The position numbers were made by a program, and so were the translations under genes. The notes below the pieces were generated by a model that saw only the letters and a program-made list of their open reading frames with translations, was not told the DNA's origin and did not search any database. From Serpentinimonas barnesii (GTDB lineage: Bacteria; Pseudomonadota; Gammaproteobacteria; Burkholderiales; Burkholderiaceae_C), in assembly GCF_000696225.1 (NCBI RefSeq), contig NZ_BAWN01000008.1:1-64000 (forward strand): DNA of 64,000 nt. Reading direction: 5' to 3'. This document shows, one piece after another, positions 9,916-18,481 of the stretch (positions are counted from its first letter, which is position 1; each line of letters opens with the position of its first letter).

Positions 9916-10839
9916 ATGATCGTACAACGCACCCTCAAAACCCTGACCCGCGCGGTGGGGGTTGGCCTGCACAGCGGCGAGCGCGTCGAGCTCACGCTGC
10001 GCCCGGCGGCGCCCGACACCGGCATCGTGTTTCGGCGCATCGATCTCAACGAGCCGGTCACCATCCCAGCACGCGCCACCTCGGTCAGTGACACCCGGCG
10101 CGCCTCCACGCTCTCCAGCGGCGGCGTCAAGGTGAGCACGGTCGAGCACCTGATGAGCGCCTGCTGCGGCTTGGGGGTGGACAACCTGCTGGTCGACATC
10201 ACGGCCGAAGAGGTGCCCATCCTCGACGGTTCGGCGGCTTCCTTCGTTTACCTGCTGCAAAGCGCGGGCATCGTGGCGCAGGCCGCGCCGCGGCGCTTTT
10301 TGCGCGTGCGCCACCCGGTCGAGGTGCGCCAAGGCGAGGGCCGGCACCTCAAGTGGGCGCGGCTGGAGCCCTACCACGGCTACAAGCTGCGCTTCGAAAT
10401 CGAATTCGAGCACCCGGCCGTGAACGCCAGTGCGCAGCAAGTCGAGTTCGAGTTGGGGCGCGACCCCTATGCACGCGAGATTGCGCGCGCCCGCACCTTT
10501 GGTTTTTCGCGCGACGTCGAGGCGCTGCGCGGTCAGGGGCTGGCGCTCGGTGGCGGGCTTGACAACGCCATCGTCATGGACGACGTGAAAGTGCTCAACG
10601 CCGACGGGCTGCGCTTTGCCGACGAGTTCGTCAAGCACAAAATTCTCGATGCCATGGGCGACCTGTACCTGGTGGGGCAGCCCATGCTGGCCGCCTACAG
10701 CGCCTACCGCAGCGGGCACGAGCTCAACAACCGCCTGCTGCGCGAGTTGCTGGCGCAGCCCGAGGCGTTTGAGGTGACGACCTTTGACGACGACGCGCGC
10801 GCACCGGCGGGCTTGGGCCGCTTGGCGGCGGCTTGGTAG
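9916..10839 (+). CDS. lpxC: UDP-3-O-acyl-N-acetylglucosamine deacetylase
   Basis: Zinc-dependent committed step of lipid A synthesis. 307 residues from the ATG at 9916, giving [20 protein letters not shown], which matches the family N-terminus; ATG 9907 would add three residues. Zinc and catalytic landmarks: [47 protein letters not shown], and the [12 protein letters not shown] helix carrying the other zinc ligands. Terminal gene of the dcw cluster, 89 bases after ftsZ. Confidence 0.97.
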   Translation: MIVQRTLKTLTRAVGVGLHSGERVELTLRPAAPDTGIVFRRIDLNEPVTIPARATSVSDTRRASTLSSGGVKVSTVEHLMSACCGLGVDNLLVDITAEEVPILDGSAASFVYLLQSAGIVAQAAPRRFLRVRHPVEVRQGEGRHLKWARLEPYHGYKLRFEIEFEHPAVNASAQQVEFELGRDPYAREIARARTFGFSRDVEALRGQGLALGGGLDNAIVMDDVKVLNADGLRFADEFVKHKILDAMGDLYLVGQPMLAAYSAYRSGHELNNRLLRELLAQPEAFEVTTFDDDARAPAGLGRLAAAW

Positions 10840-10840
10840 C

Positions 10841-11032
10841 ATGATCGCCTTGCGCATCCTCGTTTTCATGCTGCTCGGCGCCAGCGCGCTGAGTTTTTTG
10901 CTCTACCTCATCACCGGTCAGGTGCGTTATCGGCGCTGGGGCTTTGCCATTTTCAAATGGACGCTGCTGGCCATCCTGGTGTTCTTCGGGGTGCTGTTCG
11001 TGTCGCAGTTCGACTGGTCGATGTTTGGCTAG
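10841..11032 (+). CDS. Small conserved-type membrane protein, unknown function
   Basis: 63-residue protein starting one base after the lpxC stop and probably co-transcribed with it. Two hydrophobic helices, about residues 2-24 and 36-58 (KWTLLAILVFFGVLFVSQF), are separated by a short basic loop QVRYRRW. The reading frame is open into lpxC, but the ATG at 10841 is the only start that gives a plausible membrane protein. I do not recognise a domain. Similar short membrane proteins sit after lpxC in related bacteria as I recall, but the role is unknown. Confidence 0.65.
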   Translation: MIALRILVFMLLGASALSFLLYLITGQVRYRRWGFAIFKWTLLAILVFFGVLFVSQFDWSMFG

Positions 11033-11038
11033 CCCGGT

Positions 11039-11587
11039 TCAGTAGTTGCGCCCGCCCTTGTAGGCGGCGTGCGAGCGCGCCTGCAGGGGGCTGACGCGCG
11101 CAATGGCGGCTTGCGTGCGCGCCACTTGCGCGTGCGTGATGCACAGCCCGAGCGCGTCGGCGGCGTCGGGCCCGGGCAGGCCGGGCAGTTGCAGCAGGCG
11201 GCGCACCATCTCTTGCACCTGCGCCTTGGCCGCCTTGCCGTGCCCCACCACCGCCTTCTTCAACTGCAAGGCGGTGTATTCGCTCACCGGCAGGCCAGCC
11301 GCCACCAGCGCCGTCAGGCAGCAGCCGCGCGCCTGCCCCAGCAGCAGCGTGGCCTGCGGGTTGACGTTGACGAACACGATCTCGCACGCCGCCACCGTGG
11401 GCTGGTAGCGCTGCACCACCTCTTGGATGCCGGCAAAGATCAGCCCCAGCCGCTGCGGCAGCAGCTTGCCCGGCCCACTCTGGGTGCGGATGGTGCCACT
11501 GGCCACGTAGCACAGCTCAGGGCCGTGCACGTCGAGCACGCCAAAGCCGGTGGTTTGCAAGCCGGGGTCGATGCCGAGGATGCGCAT
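11039..11587 (-). CDS. ruvC: Holliday junction resolvase RuvC
   Basis: Endonuclease that cuts Holliday junctions bound by RuvAB. 182 residues from the ATG at 11587 ([16 protein letters not shown]), the usual family start; an in-frame GTG at 11605 would add six residues. Acidic metal ligands appear in GIDPG, in ACEIVFVN and in [29 protein letters not shown] is the DNA-contacting basic stretch. Last gene of a minus-strand run after creatininase, tonB and mtgA. ruvA and ruvB are not in this window. Confidence 0.96.
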   Translation of the reverse strand: MRILGIDPGLQTTGFGVLDVHGPELCYVASGTIRTQSGPGKLLPQRLGLIFAGIQEVVQRYQPTVAACEIVFVNVNPQATLLLGQARGCCLTALVAAGLPVSEYTALQLKKAVVGHGKAAKAQVQEMVRRLLQLPGLPGPDAADALGLCITHAQVARTQAAIARVSPLQARSHAAYKGGRNY

Positions 11588-11617
11588 GGGGTGAGGATCT
11601 GACACGCGGGCGCTGGT

Positions 11618-12349
11618 CTAGGGCAGTTGCACATCGCGCATGCGTGCCAGCACGGTGGCGCTGCGCTGGTCGATGAAACCGGCCCGAAACTGGCGCTGAA
11701 AGCGCTTGGGGGCGGGCAGCAACACCGCCAGCCGCGCCGCCTCGTGGGCGCTCAGGCGCGCCACCGGTTTGCGAAAGTAGTGCTGCGCGGCGGCTTCGGC
11801 GCCAAAGATGCCCTCGCCCCATTCCACGCTGTTGAGGTAGATCTCCAAAATGCGCTCCTTGCTCAGCAGCAGCTCCAGCATTTTGGTGAGCACCAGCTCT
11901 TGGCCCTTGCGCAGCAGCGTGCGTTCGCCCGAGAGCAGCAGGTTTTTGGCCAGTTGCTGCGTGATGGTCGAGCCGCCCACCAGGCGGGCGTTGCGGCCAC
12001 GCGCCTCGGCGGCGGCCTGGCGGCGCAGGTTGCGCTCCCAGGCCGATTGCAGGGCTTGCCAGTCCACCCCCATGTGGGTGGCAAAGTCGGCGTCTTCGGA
12101 GGCGATCACGGCGCGTTTTAGGTGCGGTGAAATGGCCTCATAAGGCACCCACTGCTGGGCCCAGCGCAGCTCGCCGCGTTCGTGCGCGATGCGCCAGGCC
12201 TCGGAGCGCTGGAAGGTGGTGCTGGCCGGGTCGAGCAGCGCCATGGTGGCAATGCGCAGCAAAAAAAACAGTTGCAAAGCCAGTGCGGCCAGCAGCAGCC
12301 AGAGCAGCCAACGCAGCAAAAAGCGCAACCAAGGGGGGCGGGTCTTCAT
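11618..12349 (-). CDS. mtgA: Monofunctional biosynthetic peptidoglycan transglycosylase
   Basis: GT51 glycosyltransferase polymerising lipid II without a transpeptidase domain. 243 residues. N-terminal membrane anchor about residues 8-32 (LRFLLRWLLWLLLAALAL). Catalytic motifs: ASEDADFATHMGVD with the catalytic Glu, GGSTITQQLAKNLLLS, RKGQELVLTKMLE and KERILEIYLNSVEWGEGIFG. The ATG overlaps the stop of the upstream tonB-like gene (ATGA), which suggests translational coupling. Confidence 0.96.
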   Translation of the reverse strand: MKTRPPWLRFLLRWLLWLLLAALALQLFFLLRIATMALLDPASTTFQRSEAWRIAHERGELRWAQQWVPYEAISPHLKRAVIASEDADFATHMGVDWQALQSAWERNLRRQAAAEARGRNARLVGGSTITQQLAKNLLLSGERTLLRKGQELVLTKMLELLLSKERILEIYLNSVEWGEGIFGAEAAAQHYFRKPVARLSAHEAARLAVLLPAPKRFQRQFRAGFIDQRSATVLARMRDVQLP

Positions 12350-13200
12350 CGGCTACCGATCCGGGTTTGCAGCCCTTCGTCGCGGCTGAAACGAAAGCGC
12401 GACACCACCACGATCTGATCGGTCTGGCGGCGCATGGCTTGGGTGAAGGGCCCAAAGGAGAGGCTCTGCACGATCGCTTCGGCGCGGCTGTCCAGCGCCG
12501 GCAGGCCCGAGCCTTGCACCACCTCGGTGTCGAGCACCTGCCCCATGTGGTTGACAGTGATCACCATACTCAACTCGCCATAGAGCTTGCGCCCATCGAG
12601 TTGCGGGAAGTTGGCGGTGCCGTGGTCTTCGATGCGGCGGCGCAATTGGTCGTAATAGATGGCGTACACCGCCTCGCGGGTGGCAGGGCCGAGGTAGCGC
12701 TTGCGTGGGCGGGCATTTTGTTCGTTGATGCGCTGCTCAATTTCGGCCAAGGCCTGGAGCAGGGCCAGGCGGCGTTCTTCCTGCGCCTGCGCCTGCGGAT
12801 CGGGTTGCGCGGGTGCTGCGGGCAAGGGCGCGATGGCGGCCACTTGTTGGCGCAACTGCGCCAGCAACCGGCTTTGCTGGGCTTGCATCTCCTGCAGGCG
12901 GCGTTGTTGTTCTTGCAGCGCGTCGCCGCTGCGCTCGATTGCGGCCGGTGGCAGCGGGGAGGTGGCGCGCCCGGCATCGGCCTCGCCACCGCCGGCCAGG
13001 TTGGCTTGGGCAATGGCCTGCGCTTGCGCGGGTGCCTGCTCGGCGCGCGCATTGACCAAAATCACATCGAGCGGCGTGTCGTGCCAGACCCGTTGCAGGC
13101 CTTGCGGATGCACCAGTTGCACCGTGAGCACGACCGCATGCGCCAGCAGCGAAAAGGCCAGCGCCAGGTGCAGGGTGCCAAGGGAGCGCAACAGCTTCAC
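12346..13200 (-). CDS. TonB-like energy transducer
   Basis: 284 residues: an N-terminal membrane anchor (about 8-28, LGTLHLALAFSLLAHAVVLT), an Ala/Gln/Pro-rich periplasmic region with a predicted coiled coil (about 95-150), and a C-terminal TonB domain (YYDQLRRRIEDHGTANFP, GELSMVITVNHMGQVLDTEV, FGPFTQAM). It would transmit ExbBD-derived force to outer-membrane transporters, but no exbBD or receptor gene is nearby. It sits between a creatininase-family gene and mtgA with ATGA overlaps on both sides, so a housekeeping envelope role is as likely as iron uptake. Confidence 0.85.
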   Translation of the reverse strand: MKLLRSLGTLHLALAFSLLAHAVVLTVQLVHPQGLQRVWHDTPLDVILVNARAEQAPAQAQAIAQANLAGGGEADAGRATSPLPPAAIERSGDALQEQQRRLQEMQAQQSRLLAQLRQQVAAIAPLPAAPAQPDPQAQAQEERRLALLQALAEIEQRINEQNARPRKRYLGPATREAVYAIYYDQLRRRIEDHGTANFPQLDGRKLYGELSMVITVNHMGQVLDTEVVQGSGLPALDSRAEAIVQSLSFGPFTQAMRRQTDQIVVVSRFRFSRDEGLQTRIGSR

Positions 13201-14036
13201 GGTGCCCGATTATCCTGCACCAGGGTGCTCAGCGGCAACTGGCACAGTTCGCGCAGCAGCGCAGCCAGCGAACGGCCCGCAGCCTGCAGCAGCTCGTGGC
13301 CCAGCCCGGCATCGGCGGCGGCGGCGTTGCCCACCGCGCCCTCGGGGTGGTAGTCTTGCATCTGCCAGCCCAGCTTGGCGCTGCGGCCGTTGCCCAAAAT
13401 CGGCCAGCGCTGCGCGCGCTCTTCGGAACTGGAATGGAAGTGGCGCGCCCGTTCCATGCGCACCAGGTGCGGGCGCAGCGCCAGCATCAGCGCCGTTTCG
13501 AGCTGGCCGGCGTGGATGCCAAAGCGGCGCTCCTCGGGGCTCAGGCGCTGCATCAAGTCTTGCCCTTGCGCGTCGAGCAAGGGCAGGTTGTACCAACTGG
13601 CGCCATAGACCAGCAGGTTGCAGCGGCCGCGCAGTTCGCGGGCGGCCACCTCCAGCAGGCCGTGGTGGCCGCCGTGGCCGTTGAACAGCAGCAGCTTGCG
13701 CACCCCGGCGCGCGCCACCGATTCGCCCAGCTCCAGCCACAGGCGCAGCACGGTCTCGGGTTGCAGCGTGAGGGTGCCGGCAAAGCGCTGGTGTTCGCTG
13801 CTGTAGCCCACTGCCTGCGTCGGCAGCACATAGACGGGCCAATCCGCCCCCAGGTGCGGCGCCGCCGCCGCCAGCACGCCTTCGGTCAGGTCGGTATCGA
13901 CCGACAGCGGCAGGTGCGGGCCGTGCTGCTCGATCGCCGCCACCGGCAGCAGCGCCACCGTGCGCGACGGGTCGAGGGTGGCGAAGTCGGGGTGGCACAG
14001 GTCGGCCCAGCGCGGCAAGTGGGGGGCGGTGCTCAT
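13197..14036 (-). CDS. Creatininase-family metal-dependent amidohydrolase
   Basis: 279 residues. Family metal-binding signatures are clear: AAIEQHGPHLPLSVDTDL near the N-terminus, LLFNGHGGHHG in the middle and HAGQLETALML later, giving the Glu/His/Asp set that binds two metal ions. Members hydrolyse creatinine or cyclic/linear amides such as formamidopyrimidine intermediates; the substrate cannot be told here. First gene of the minus-strand chain leading to ruvC; its stop overlaps the tonB-like start. Confidence 0.88.
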   Translation of the reverse strand: MSTAPHLPRWADLCHPDFATLDPSRTVALLPVAAIEQHGPHLPLSVDTDLTEGVLAAAAPHLGADWPVYVLPTQAVGYSSEHQRFAGTLTLQPETVLRLWLELGESVARAGVRKLLLFNGHGGHHGLLEVAARELRGRCNLLVYGASWYNLPLLDAQGQDLMQRLSPEERRFGIHAGQLETALMLALRPHLVRMERARHFHSSSEERAQRWPILGNGRSAKLGWQMQDYHPEGAVGNAAAADAGLGHELLQAAGRSLAALLRELCQLPLSTLVQDNRAP

Positions 14037-14055
14037 GGGGGCATCTTAACGCGCA

Positions 14056-16308
14056 TCAGGCCGCCAGCAACTGCTGCACGTGTGCGCTCAAGGGCCGGGG
14101 CCGGGCAATGCCGTAGCCCTGCACAAAGTCCACGCCGTAGGCGGCGAGCAGGTGCTGTTGTGAATCGCGCTCGACGAATTCGGCAATGGTTTGCAGGCGC
14201 ATGGTTCGGGCGACTTCGCAGATCGAGCGCACGATCTGCTGATCGACCCGACTGGTTTCGATTGCGCGCACGAACGAGCCGTCGATCTTGAGGTAATCGG
14301 CCTCCAGCGCTTTCAGGTAGTCAAAGGTGGCCAGTCCGGTGCCGAAATCGTCCAGCGAGGTGCTGGCGCCGTGCTGGCGCAGGCGCTGAAACAGCTCCAC
14401 CGCTTGGGCGCGCTGGGCAATGCCGGCGGTTTCGGTGATTTCGAAGCACCACTGGCGAGCACCCAAGCCGCTGACGGCGATGGCGGCGACGATGTCGTCG
14501 AACAAGGCCGGATCGGACACCGAGGCGCCCGATAGGTTGACCGACAGCTTCCAGTTTTTGTCGCGCCGCTGCGCCAGCGGGCGCACCTGCTTGGCGGCTT
14601 CGGTGAGCACCCAGCGGTCGAGCGCAGCAGCCAAGCCATGGCGCTCGGCCATTGGGAAAAATTCGGCCGGTGACATCGGGCTGCCGTCGGCCTGGGTCCA
14701 GCGCAGCAGCACCTCGGCGCCCACTTCTTCTTGCCCGCGCAAGGCGCGCCGGATCGGTTGGCAGGCCAGCCACAGTCCGGTGTCGGTGTCGGCTTGCGGC
14801 TGGCGCAGCAGCTCGCGCAGGTGGTCGATGCACTCAATCTGCTGGCGGCGCAGGCGCAACAGGTTTTTGGGCTGGGCCGGGTCGCGGGTGGCGGCGCTGC
14901 GGCCGTTCCAGTCCACTTGGGTGGCCTGAGCCAGCAGCGCCAGCCGGTGCTCGGCCTGCAAGGGGTGCCCCACGTCGTCGAGGCGGCCAATCGCCAGCCG
15001 CAGCCGGGTCGATTCGCCCGCCACCGCATAGCGCTTGCCTTCGAGGGCCTGTTGGATGCCCTCTACCAGGCCCTCGTTGGCCCAGCCCGGGCGCAGGCAC
15101 AGCACAAAAAACCCCTCTTTCATGCGGCTGATCTGGGTGCCGCTGGGCACCAACTGCCCCAAGGTGGCCGAGATGTCGCGCTCGACCGAGCGCGCCAGCG
15201 CCAGATCGAAACGGTCTTCGATTTGGCTCAGGTTGCTGGCCTCCACGCCCAGCAAGGTTGGGGGCGGGGCGCTTTGGTGCAGGTGCTCGATCAGGCCGCT
15301 TTCGTTGAGCCGTCCGGTGACCGGGTCGGTGTGCGCGGCGCGCCGCAGGGCGCGTTCGAGCAGGCGGCGCTGCGCCATCACGGCCGAGACCAGAAAGCCG
15401 ACCGCCGCCAGAAAAATCAGCAGCACGGTCTGGTCGATGATCCAAGTCAGGGCGTGCGCATCCGCTGCCGGAAACTGGGGGGCCAGTGCCACCATGGTCA
15501 CCGCGGCGGCTGCCGTGGCCCAGTGCACCAGCAAGGGACGGGCGGCAAAGGCGGCCCACGCCACCAGCCCCAGAAAAAGGTAGCGGATCGCTTCGGCCGA
15601 GCCGAGGCTGGCGTGCTGGGCCAAATGGGCCAGCAGCCCAAACACCACGAACAGGCTGCACCACGCCACGGTTTGTCGGTCCAGCAGGTGGCGCCACGGG
15701 TAGGCGCGGTGCTTGAGGGCGTTGAGCAGCAACTGCGTGGCGCGCCCAAACATCAACAGCCCAAACACCTGCGACAGCGCCATCAGGATGAGCACCTCGT
15801 AATCGGCCCATGCGGGGGAATCGAGCAGCAAAAACTGCCAGCCGCCCAGCAGCGTGAGCACCGCGCTGGCGGGCAGCACCGCCAGCAGGTGAAAGCCGGC
15901 GGTTTGCAGCAGCGGGTTGCGGCTCTGCAGGCGCGGGTAGAGCAGGCGCAGCATCCCCCAAGCCAGCAGCAGCGCCAGCACCAAGGCCCCAATGCCGATC
16001 AGCGACGCCAGCGGGCCGATGCCGTGCCAGGCATGCCAAGCCGCCACCCCCAGCGCAAGGGCCGGGATCATGGCCGGCCCGTAGGCCAGCACGGCGCCCA
16101 GTGCCACGCCGTTGGCGGGCCAGATCAGGCTCATCCCAAGCCCTTCGATGGCGAAATGGAGCGTCCATTCGGCCACCAATACCCACAACAAGGCGCACAA
16201 CAGGCCGCGCTGCAACACCTTGGCCTGCGCGGCCCAGCGCCATGCGCCACGGTGCCGGATGGCGCTGGGGTGGGCGGCGTCTTCAGGGCGGGAGGTGATC
16301 ATGCACAA
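14056..16308 (-). CDS. MASE1-type membrane protein with degenerate GGDEF and probable active EAL domain
   Basis: Likely c-di-GMP phosphodiesterase. A membrane sensor region of about eight helices covers residues 25-310 and looks like MASE1 (SLIWPANGVALGAVLAYGP). The GGDEF-like domain that follows has RMKEGFFVL where the GGDEF loop should be, so it is not a cyclase. The EAL domain (about 490-745) keeps the key acidic and polar residues: EVLLRW in place of EALLRW, VNLSGASV, FEITETAG, DDFGTGLATFDYLK, YLKIDGSFV, AEFVE and VQGYGIARP. The outermost start is TTG at 16308; the ATG at 16302 (third codon) is more plausible. Transcribed divergently from umuD. Confidence 0.88.
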   Translation of the reverse strand: MCMITSRPEDAAHPSAIRHRGAWRWAAQAKVLQRGLLCALLWVLVAEWTLHFAIEGLGMSLIWPANGVALGAVLAYGPAMIPALALGVAAWHAWHGIGPLASLIGIGALVLALLLAWGMLRLLYPRLQSRNPLLQTAGFHLLAVLPASAVLTLLGGWQFLLLDSPAWADYEVLILMALSQVFGLLMFGRATQLLLNALKHRAYPWRHLLDRQTVAWCSLFVVFGLLAHLAQHASLGSAEAIRYLFLGLVAWAAFAARPLLVHWATAAAAVTMVALAPQFPAADAHALTWIIDQTVLLIFLAAVGFLVSAVMAQRRLLERALRRAAHTDPVTGRLNESGLIEHLHQSAPPPTLLGVEASNLSQIEDRFDLALARSVERDISATLGQLVPSGTQISRMKEGFFVLCLRPGWANEGLVEGIQQALEGKRYAVAGESTRLRLAIGRLDDVGHPLQAEHRLALLAQATQVDWNGRSAATRDPAQPKNLLRLRRQQIECIDHLRELLRQPQADTDTGLWLACQPIRRALRGQEEVGAEVLLRWTQADGSPMSPAEFFPMAERHGLAAALDRWVLTEAAKQVRPLAQRRDKNWKLSVNLSGASVSDPALFDDIVAAIAVSGLGARQWCFEITETAGIAQRAQAVELFQRLRQHGASTSLDDFGTGLATFDYLKALEADYLKIDGSFVRAIETSRVDQQIVRSICEVARTMRLQTIAEFVERDSQQHLLAAYGVDFVQGYGIARPRPLSAHVQQLLAA

Positions 16309-16438
16309 GCAAGTGGCATCGGGTTTAATATTGAATCACATTTGCTTAAAAATGATGTGACAGGACGGCATCATACCTACTGCCGGGGGTTTGTCACAAG
16401 TTTTACACAGGCGGCCCAAACCGATTAGCATCGGCCCC
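16309..16438. promoter_or_regulatory. Divergent control region between the EAL gene and umuD
   Basis: 130 bases, clearly AT-richer than the flanks. It contains an inverted repeat TCACAT (16336-16341) / ATGTGA (16355-16360) with a 13-base A/T-rich spacer. TTGTCA (16391) and TTTACA (16402) are possible -35 elements for umuD, but no convincing -10 partner is seen. No CTGT-N8-ACAG LexA box is present. Confidence 0.4.
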
Positions 16439-16981
16439 ATGACCCGCCCTGCCGCACCCGCACACACCGCCTGCGCGCCCCCTGCCAGCGCGCCCCCGGC
16501 TGCGCCCGCCCACCCGGCGGGTGCGGCCCTGCAATGGCTCGAACCCGCCAGCGTGCAGCAGCTGCGCGACCTGCTCGGGCCGGGGGCGGCGCTGAGCATG
16601 CCGCTGCTCGATGGCCGCCCGCCGGCCGGTTTTCCGTCGCCAGCGGCCGATTTCCAGCACGAGCGGGTGGACCTGCTGGAGCATCTGGCGCTCGACCGGC
16701 CCTACACCTTCATGGCGCGCGTGCGCGGCGTTTCGATGACGGGCAAGGGCATTGACGACGGCGACCTGATCGTCGTCAACCGCCAGCTCACGCCCGGCCA
16801 CGGCCACATCGTGGTGGCGCTGCTCGACAACGAACTCACCGTCAAAACCCTGCACCGCCAGGCCGGCAGCACCCGGCTGGTGGCCGCGCACCCCGACTAC
16901 CCCGACCTCGTGCTGAGCGAGGGCCAGACGCTGGAGGTGTGGGGCGTGGTGACGGCAACCATTAAAAAAATGGCCTACTGA
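16439..16981 (+). CDS. umuD: UmuD-like S24 protease subunit of DNA polymerase V
   Basis: LexA-type self-cleaving protein whose processed form activates UmuC. 180 residues from the ATG at 16439; an in-frame upstream start at 16391 lies in the control region. A Pro/Ala-rich N-terminus of about 30 residues is longer than in E. coli UmuD (about 139 residues). The probable cleavage site is Ala63-Gly64 in RPPAGFPSPA, the catalytic serine is Ser99 in VRGVSMTGKGIDDGD, and the lysine is Lys136 in LDNELTVKTLHR. umuC begins 17 bases after the stop. Confidence 0.92.
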   Translation: MTRPAAPAHTACAPPASAPPAAPAHPAGAALQWLEPASVQQLRDLLGPGAALSMPLLDGRPPAGFPSPAADFQHERVDLLEHLALDRPYTFMARVRGVSMTGKGIDDGDLIVVNRQLTPGHGHIVVALLDNELTVKTLHRQAGSTRLVAAHPDYPDLVLSEGQTLEVWGVVTATIKKMAY

Positions 16982-16998
16982 GTGCCGACGCCCGCACC

Positions 16999-18426
16999 AT
17001 GTCCGCCCCTATCGCCCCCGCTCATGCTGCCGCCGCCGCGCCGCCGCCCCCGCCAGCGGGCGCCTTTGCGCTGGTGGATGGCAACAACTTCTACGCCGCT
17101 TGCGAGCGCGTGTTTGAGCCGCGCCTGCGCGGGCGGCCGCTGGTGGTGCTGTCCAACAACGACGGCTGCGCCATTGCCCGCTCCGAAGAGGCCAAGGCGC
17201 TGGGCGTGGCCATGGGCGCGCCGTGGTTTCGCATCCGCCACCTTGAGCAGCAGGCCGGCTTGGTGGCGCTGTCGGCCAATTTTGCGCTCTACGGCGACAT
17301 GAGCCAGCGCCTGATGGAGGTGGCCGCCGAGCTCGGGCAGGGGCAGGAAATCTATTCGATCGACGAGTGCTTCATCGACCTCACCGGGCTGCCCGAGGCC
17401 AGCGCACGCGCGCGCCAGACCCGCGAGCGCATCCAGCGCTGGCTCGGCTTGCCGACCTGCATCGGCATCGGGCCCACCAAAACGCTGGCCAAGCTGGCCA
17501 ACCACATCGCCAAGAGCGCCGAGCGCAAGCCCGGCAGCTACCCGGCGCGGCTGGCCCAGGTCTGCAACCTGCTCGAACTGACTGCGCGCCAGCGCGACTG
17601 GCTGCTGCAGCGCACCCCGGTGGCCGAGGTGTGGGGCGTGGGGCCGCGCAGCGCGGCGCAGTTGCAGGCCCACGGGGTGCAGACGGCGCTCGATTTGCAG
17701 CGGCTCGATCCGGCGCTGGTGCGCCAGCGCTGGTCGGTGGTGCTCGAGCGCACCGTGCGCGAGCTGGGCGGCCTGGCCTGCATCGGGTTCGAGCAAGTGC
17801 CCGCGCCCAAGCAGCAAATCGCCGTCACGCGCAGCTTTGGGCAGCCGGTGACCGAGCTCGACGATCTGCGCCAGGCCCTGAGCCACTTTGGCAGCCGCGC
17901 CGCCCGCAAGCTGCGCCAGCAAGGCAGCCGCGCCGGCGCGCTGCTGGTGTTCATCCGCACCAGCCCGTTTCGACCCCAAGACGCTCCCTACGCGCGCTCG
18001 CTGGTGCTGCCGCTCAACCCGCCCAGCGACGACACGCTGCGTCTGGTCGGCACCACCTTGCAGGCGCTGCAGGCGCTGTACCGGCCGGGCTACCGCTACG
18101 CCAAGGCGGGCGTGCTGCTGCTCGATCTGCAGTCGGGGCCGCCACAAGCTGAACTCGACTGGGGTGCGCCGCAGGCGGGCAGCGGGCGCAGCCAGCGCCT
18201 GATGCGGGCGCTTGATGCCGTCAACGACCGCTTCGGCGCGCAGGCGCTCTGGCTGGGCGCTGCAGGTGGGGCAGGTGGGGCAGGTGGGGCAGGTGGGGCA
18301 GGTGGGGGTGGCGGCACGGCGGGCTGCACCGAGCCCGCGCCGCGACCGTGGCAGATGCGCCAGCAGCGCCGCTCGCCGCGCTACACCACGCGCTGGGACG
18401 AGCTGCTGCAGGTTCGCGCCGGCTAA
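16999..18426 (+). CDS. umuC: UmuC, catalytic subunit of error-prone DNA polymerase V
   Basis: Y-family translesion polymerase. 475 residues. Palm carboxylates are Asp27 (FALVDGNNFYAACERVF) and Asp122-Glu123 (YSIDECFIDLTG); NNDGCAIARSEEAKALG and IGIGPTKTLAKLANH are typical, followed by helix-hairpin-helix, little-finger and C-terminal DUF4113-like parts ending WDELLQVRAG. An Ala/Pro tract forms residues 5-21. Near the C-terminus an Ala-Gly-Gly x5 repeat (residues 422-436), encoded by a 9-bp tandem repeat, separates the core from the tail. Pairs with the upstream umuD. Confidence 0.95.
   Translation: MSAPIAPAHAAAAAPPPPPAGAFALVDGNNFYAACERVFEPRLRGRPLVVLSNNDGCAIARSEEAKALGVAMGAPWFRIRHLEQQAGLVALSANFALYGDMSQRLMEVAAELGQGQEIYSIDECFIDLTGLPEASARARQTRERIQRWLGLPTCIGIGPTKTLAKLANHIAKSAERKPGSYPARLAQVCNLLELTARQRDWLLQRTPVAEVWGVGPRSAAQLQAHGVQTALDLQRLDPALVRQRWSVVLERTVRELGGLACIGFEQVPAPKQQIAVTRSFGQPVTELDDLRQALSHFGSRAARKLRQQGSRAGALLVFIRTSPFRPQDAPYARSLVLPLNPPSDDTLRLVGTTLQALQALYRPGYRYAKAGVLLLDLQSGPPQAELDWGAPQAGSGRSQRLMRALDAVNDRFGAQALWLGAAGGAGGAGGAGGAGGGGGTAGCTEPAPRPWQMRQQRRSPRYTTRWDELLQVRAG
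18262..18306 (+). repeat. Five perfect 9-bp tandem repeats (GCAGGTGGG) in umuC
   Basis: Five identical in-frame copies encode Ala-Gly-Gly and run into a further Gly-rich stretch. Perfect identity suggests recent slippage. Gain or loss of a copy would not shift the frame. Confidence 0.95.
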
Positions 18427-18481
18427 GGCCGCCCATGCGCGTGCAGGGTTGCGTCACCAAGAGGGTGTAGGCTAGGTTGCC

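Noticed and set aside
16336-16360. TCACAT...ATGTGA as a CRP site
   Set aside because: The half-sites face the wrong way and the spacer is 13 bases; CRP needs TGTGA-N6-TCACA.
16391-16410. TTGTCACAAGTTTTACACAG as a LexA/SOS box for umuDC
   Set aside because: The half-sites are 12 bases apart instead of 8 and the first is TTGT; it does not fit CTGT-N8-ACAG.
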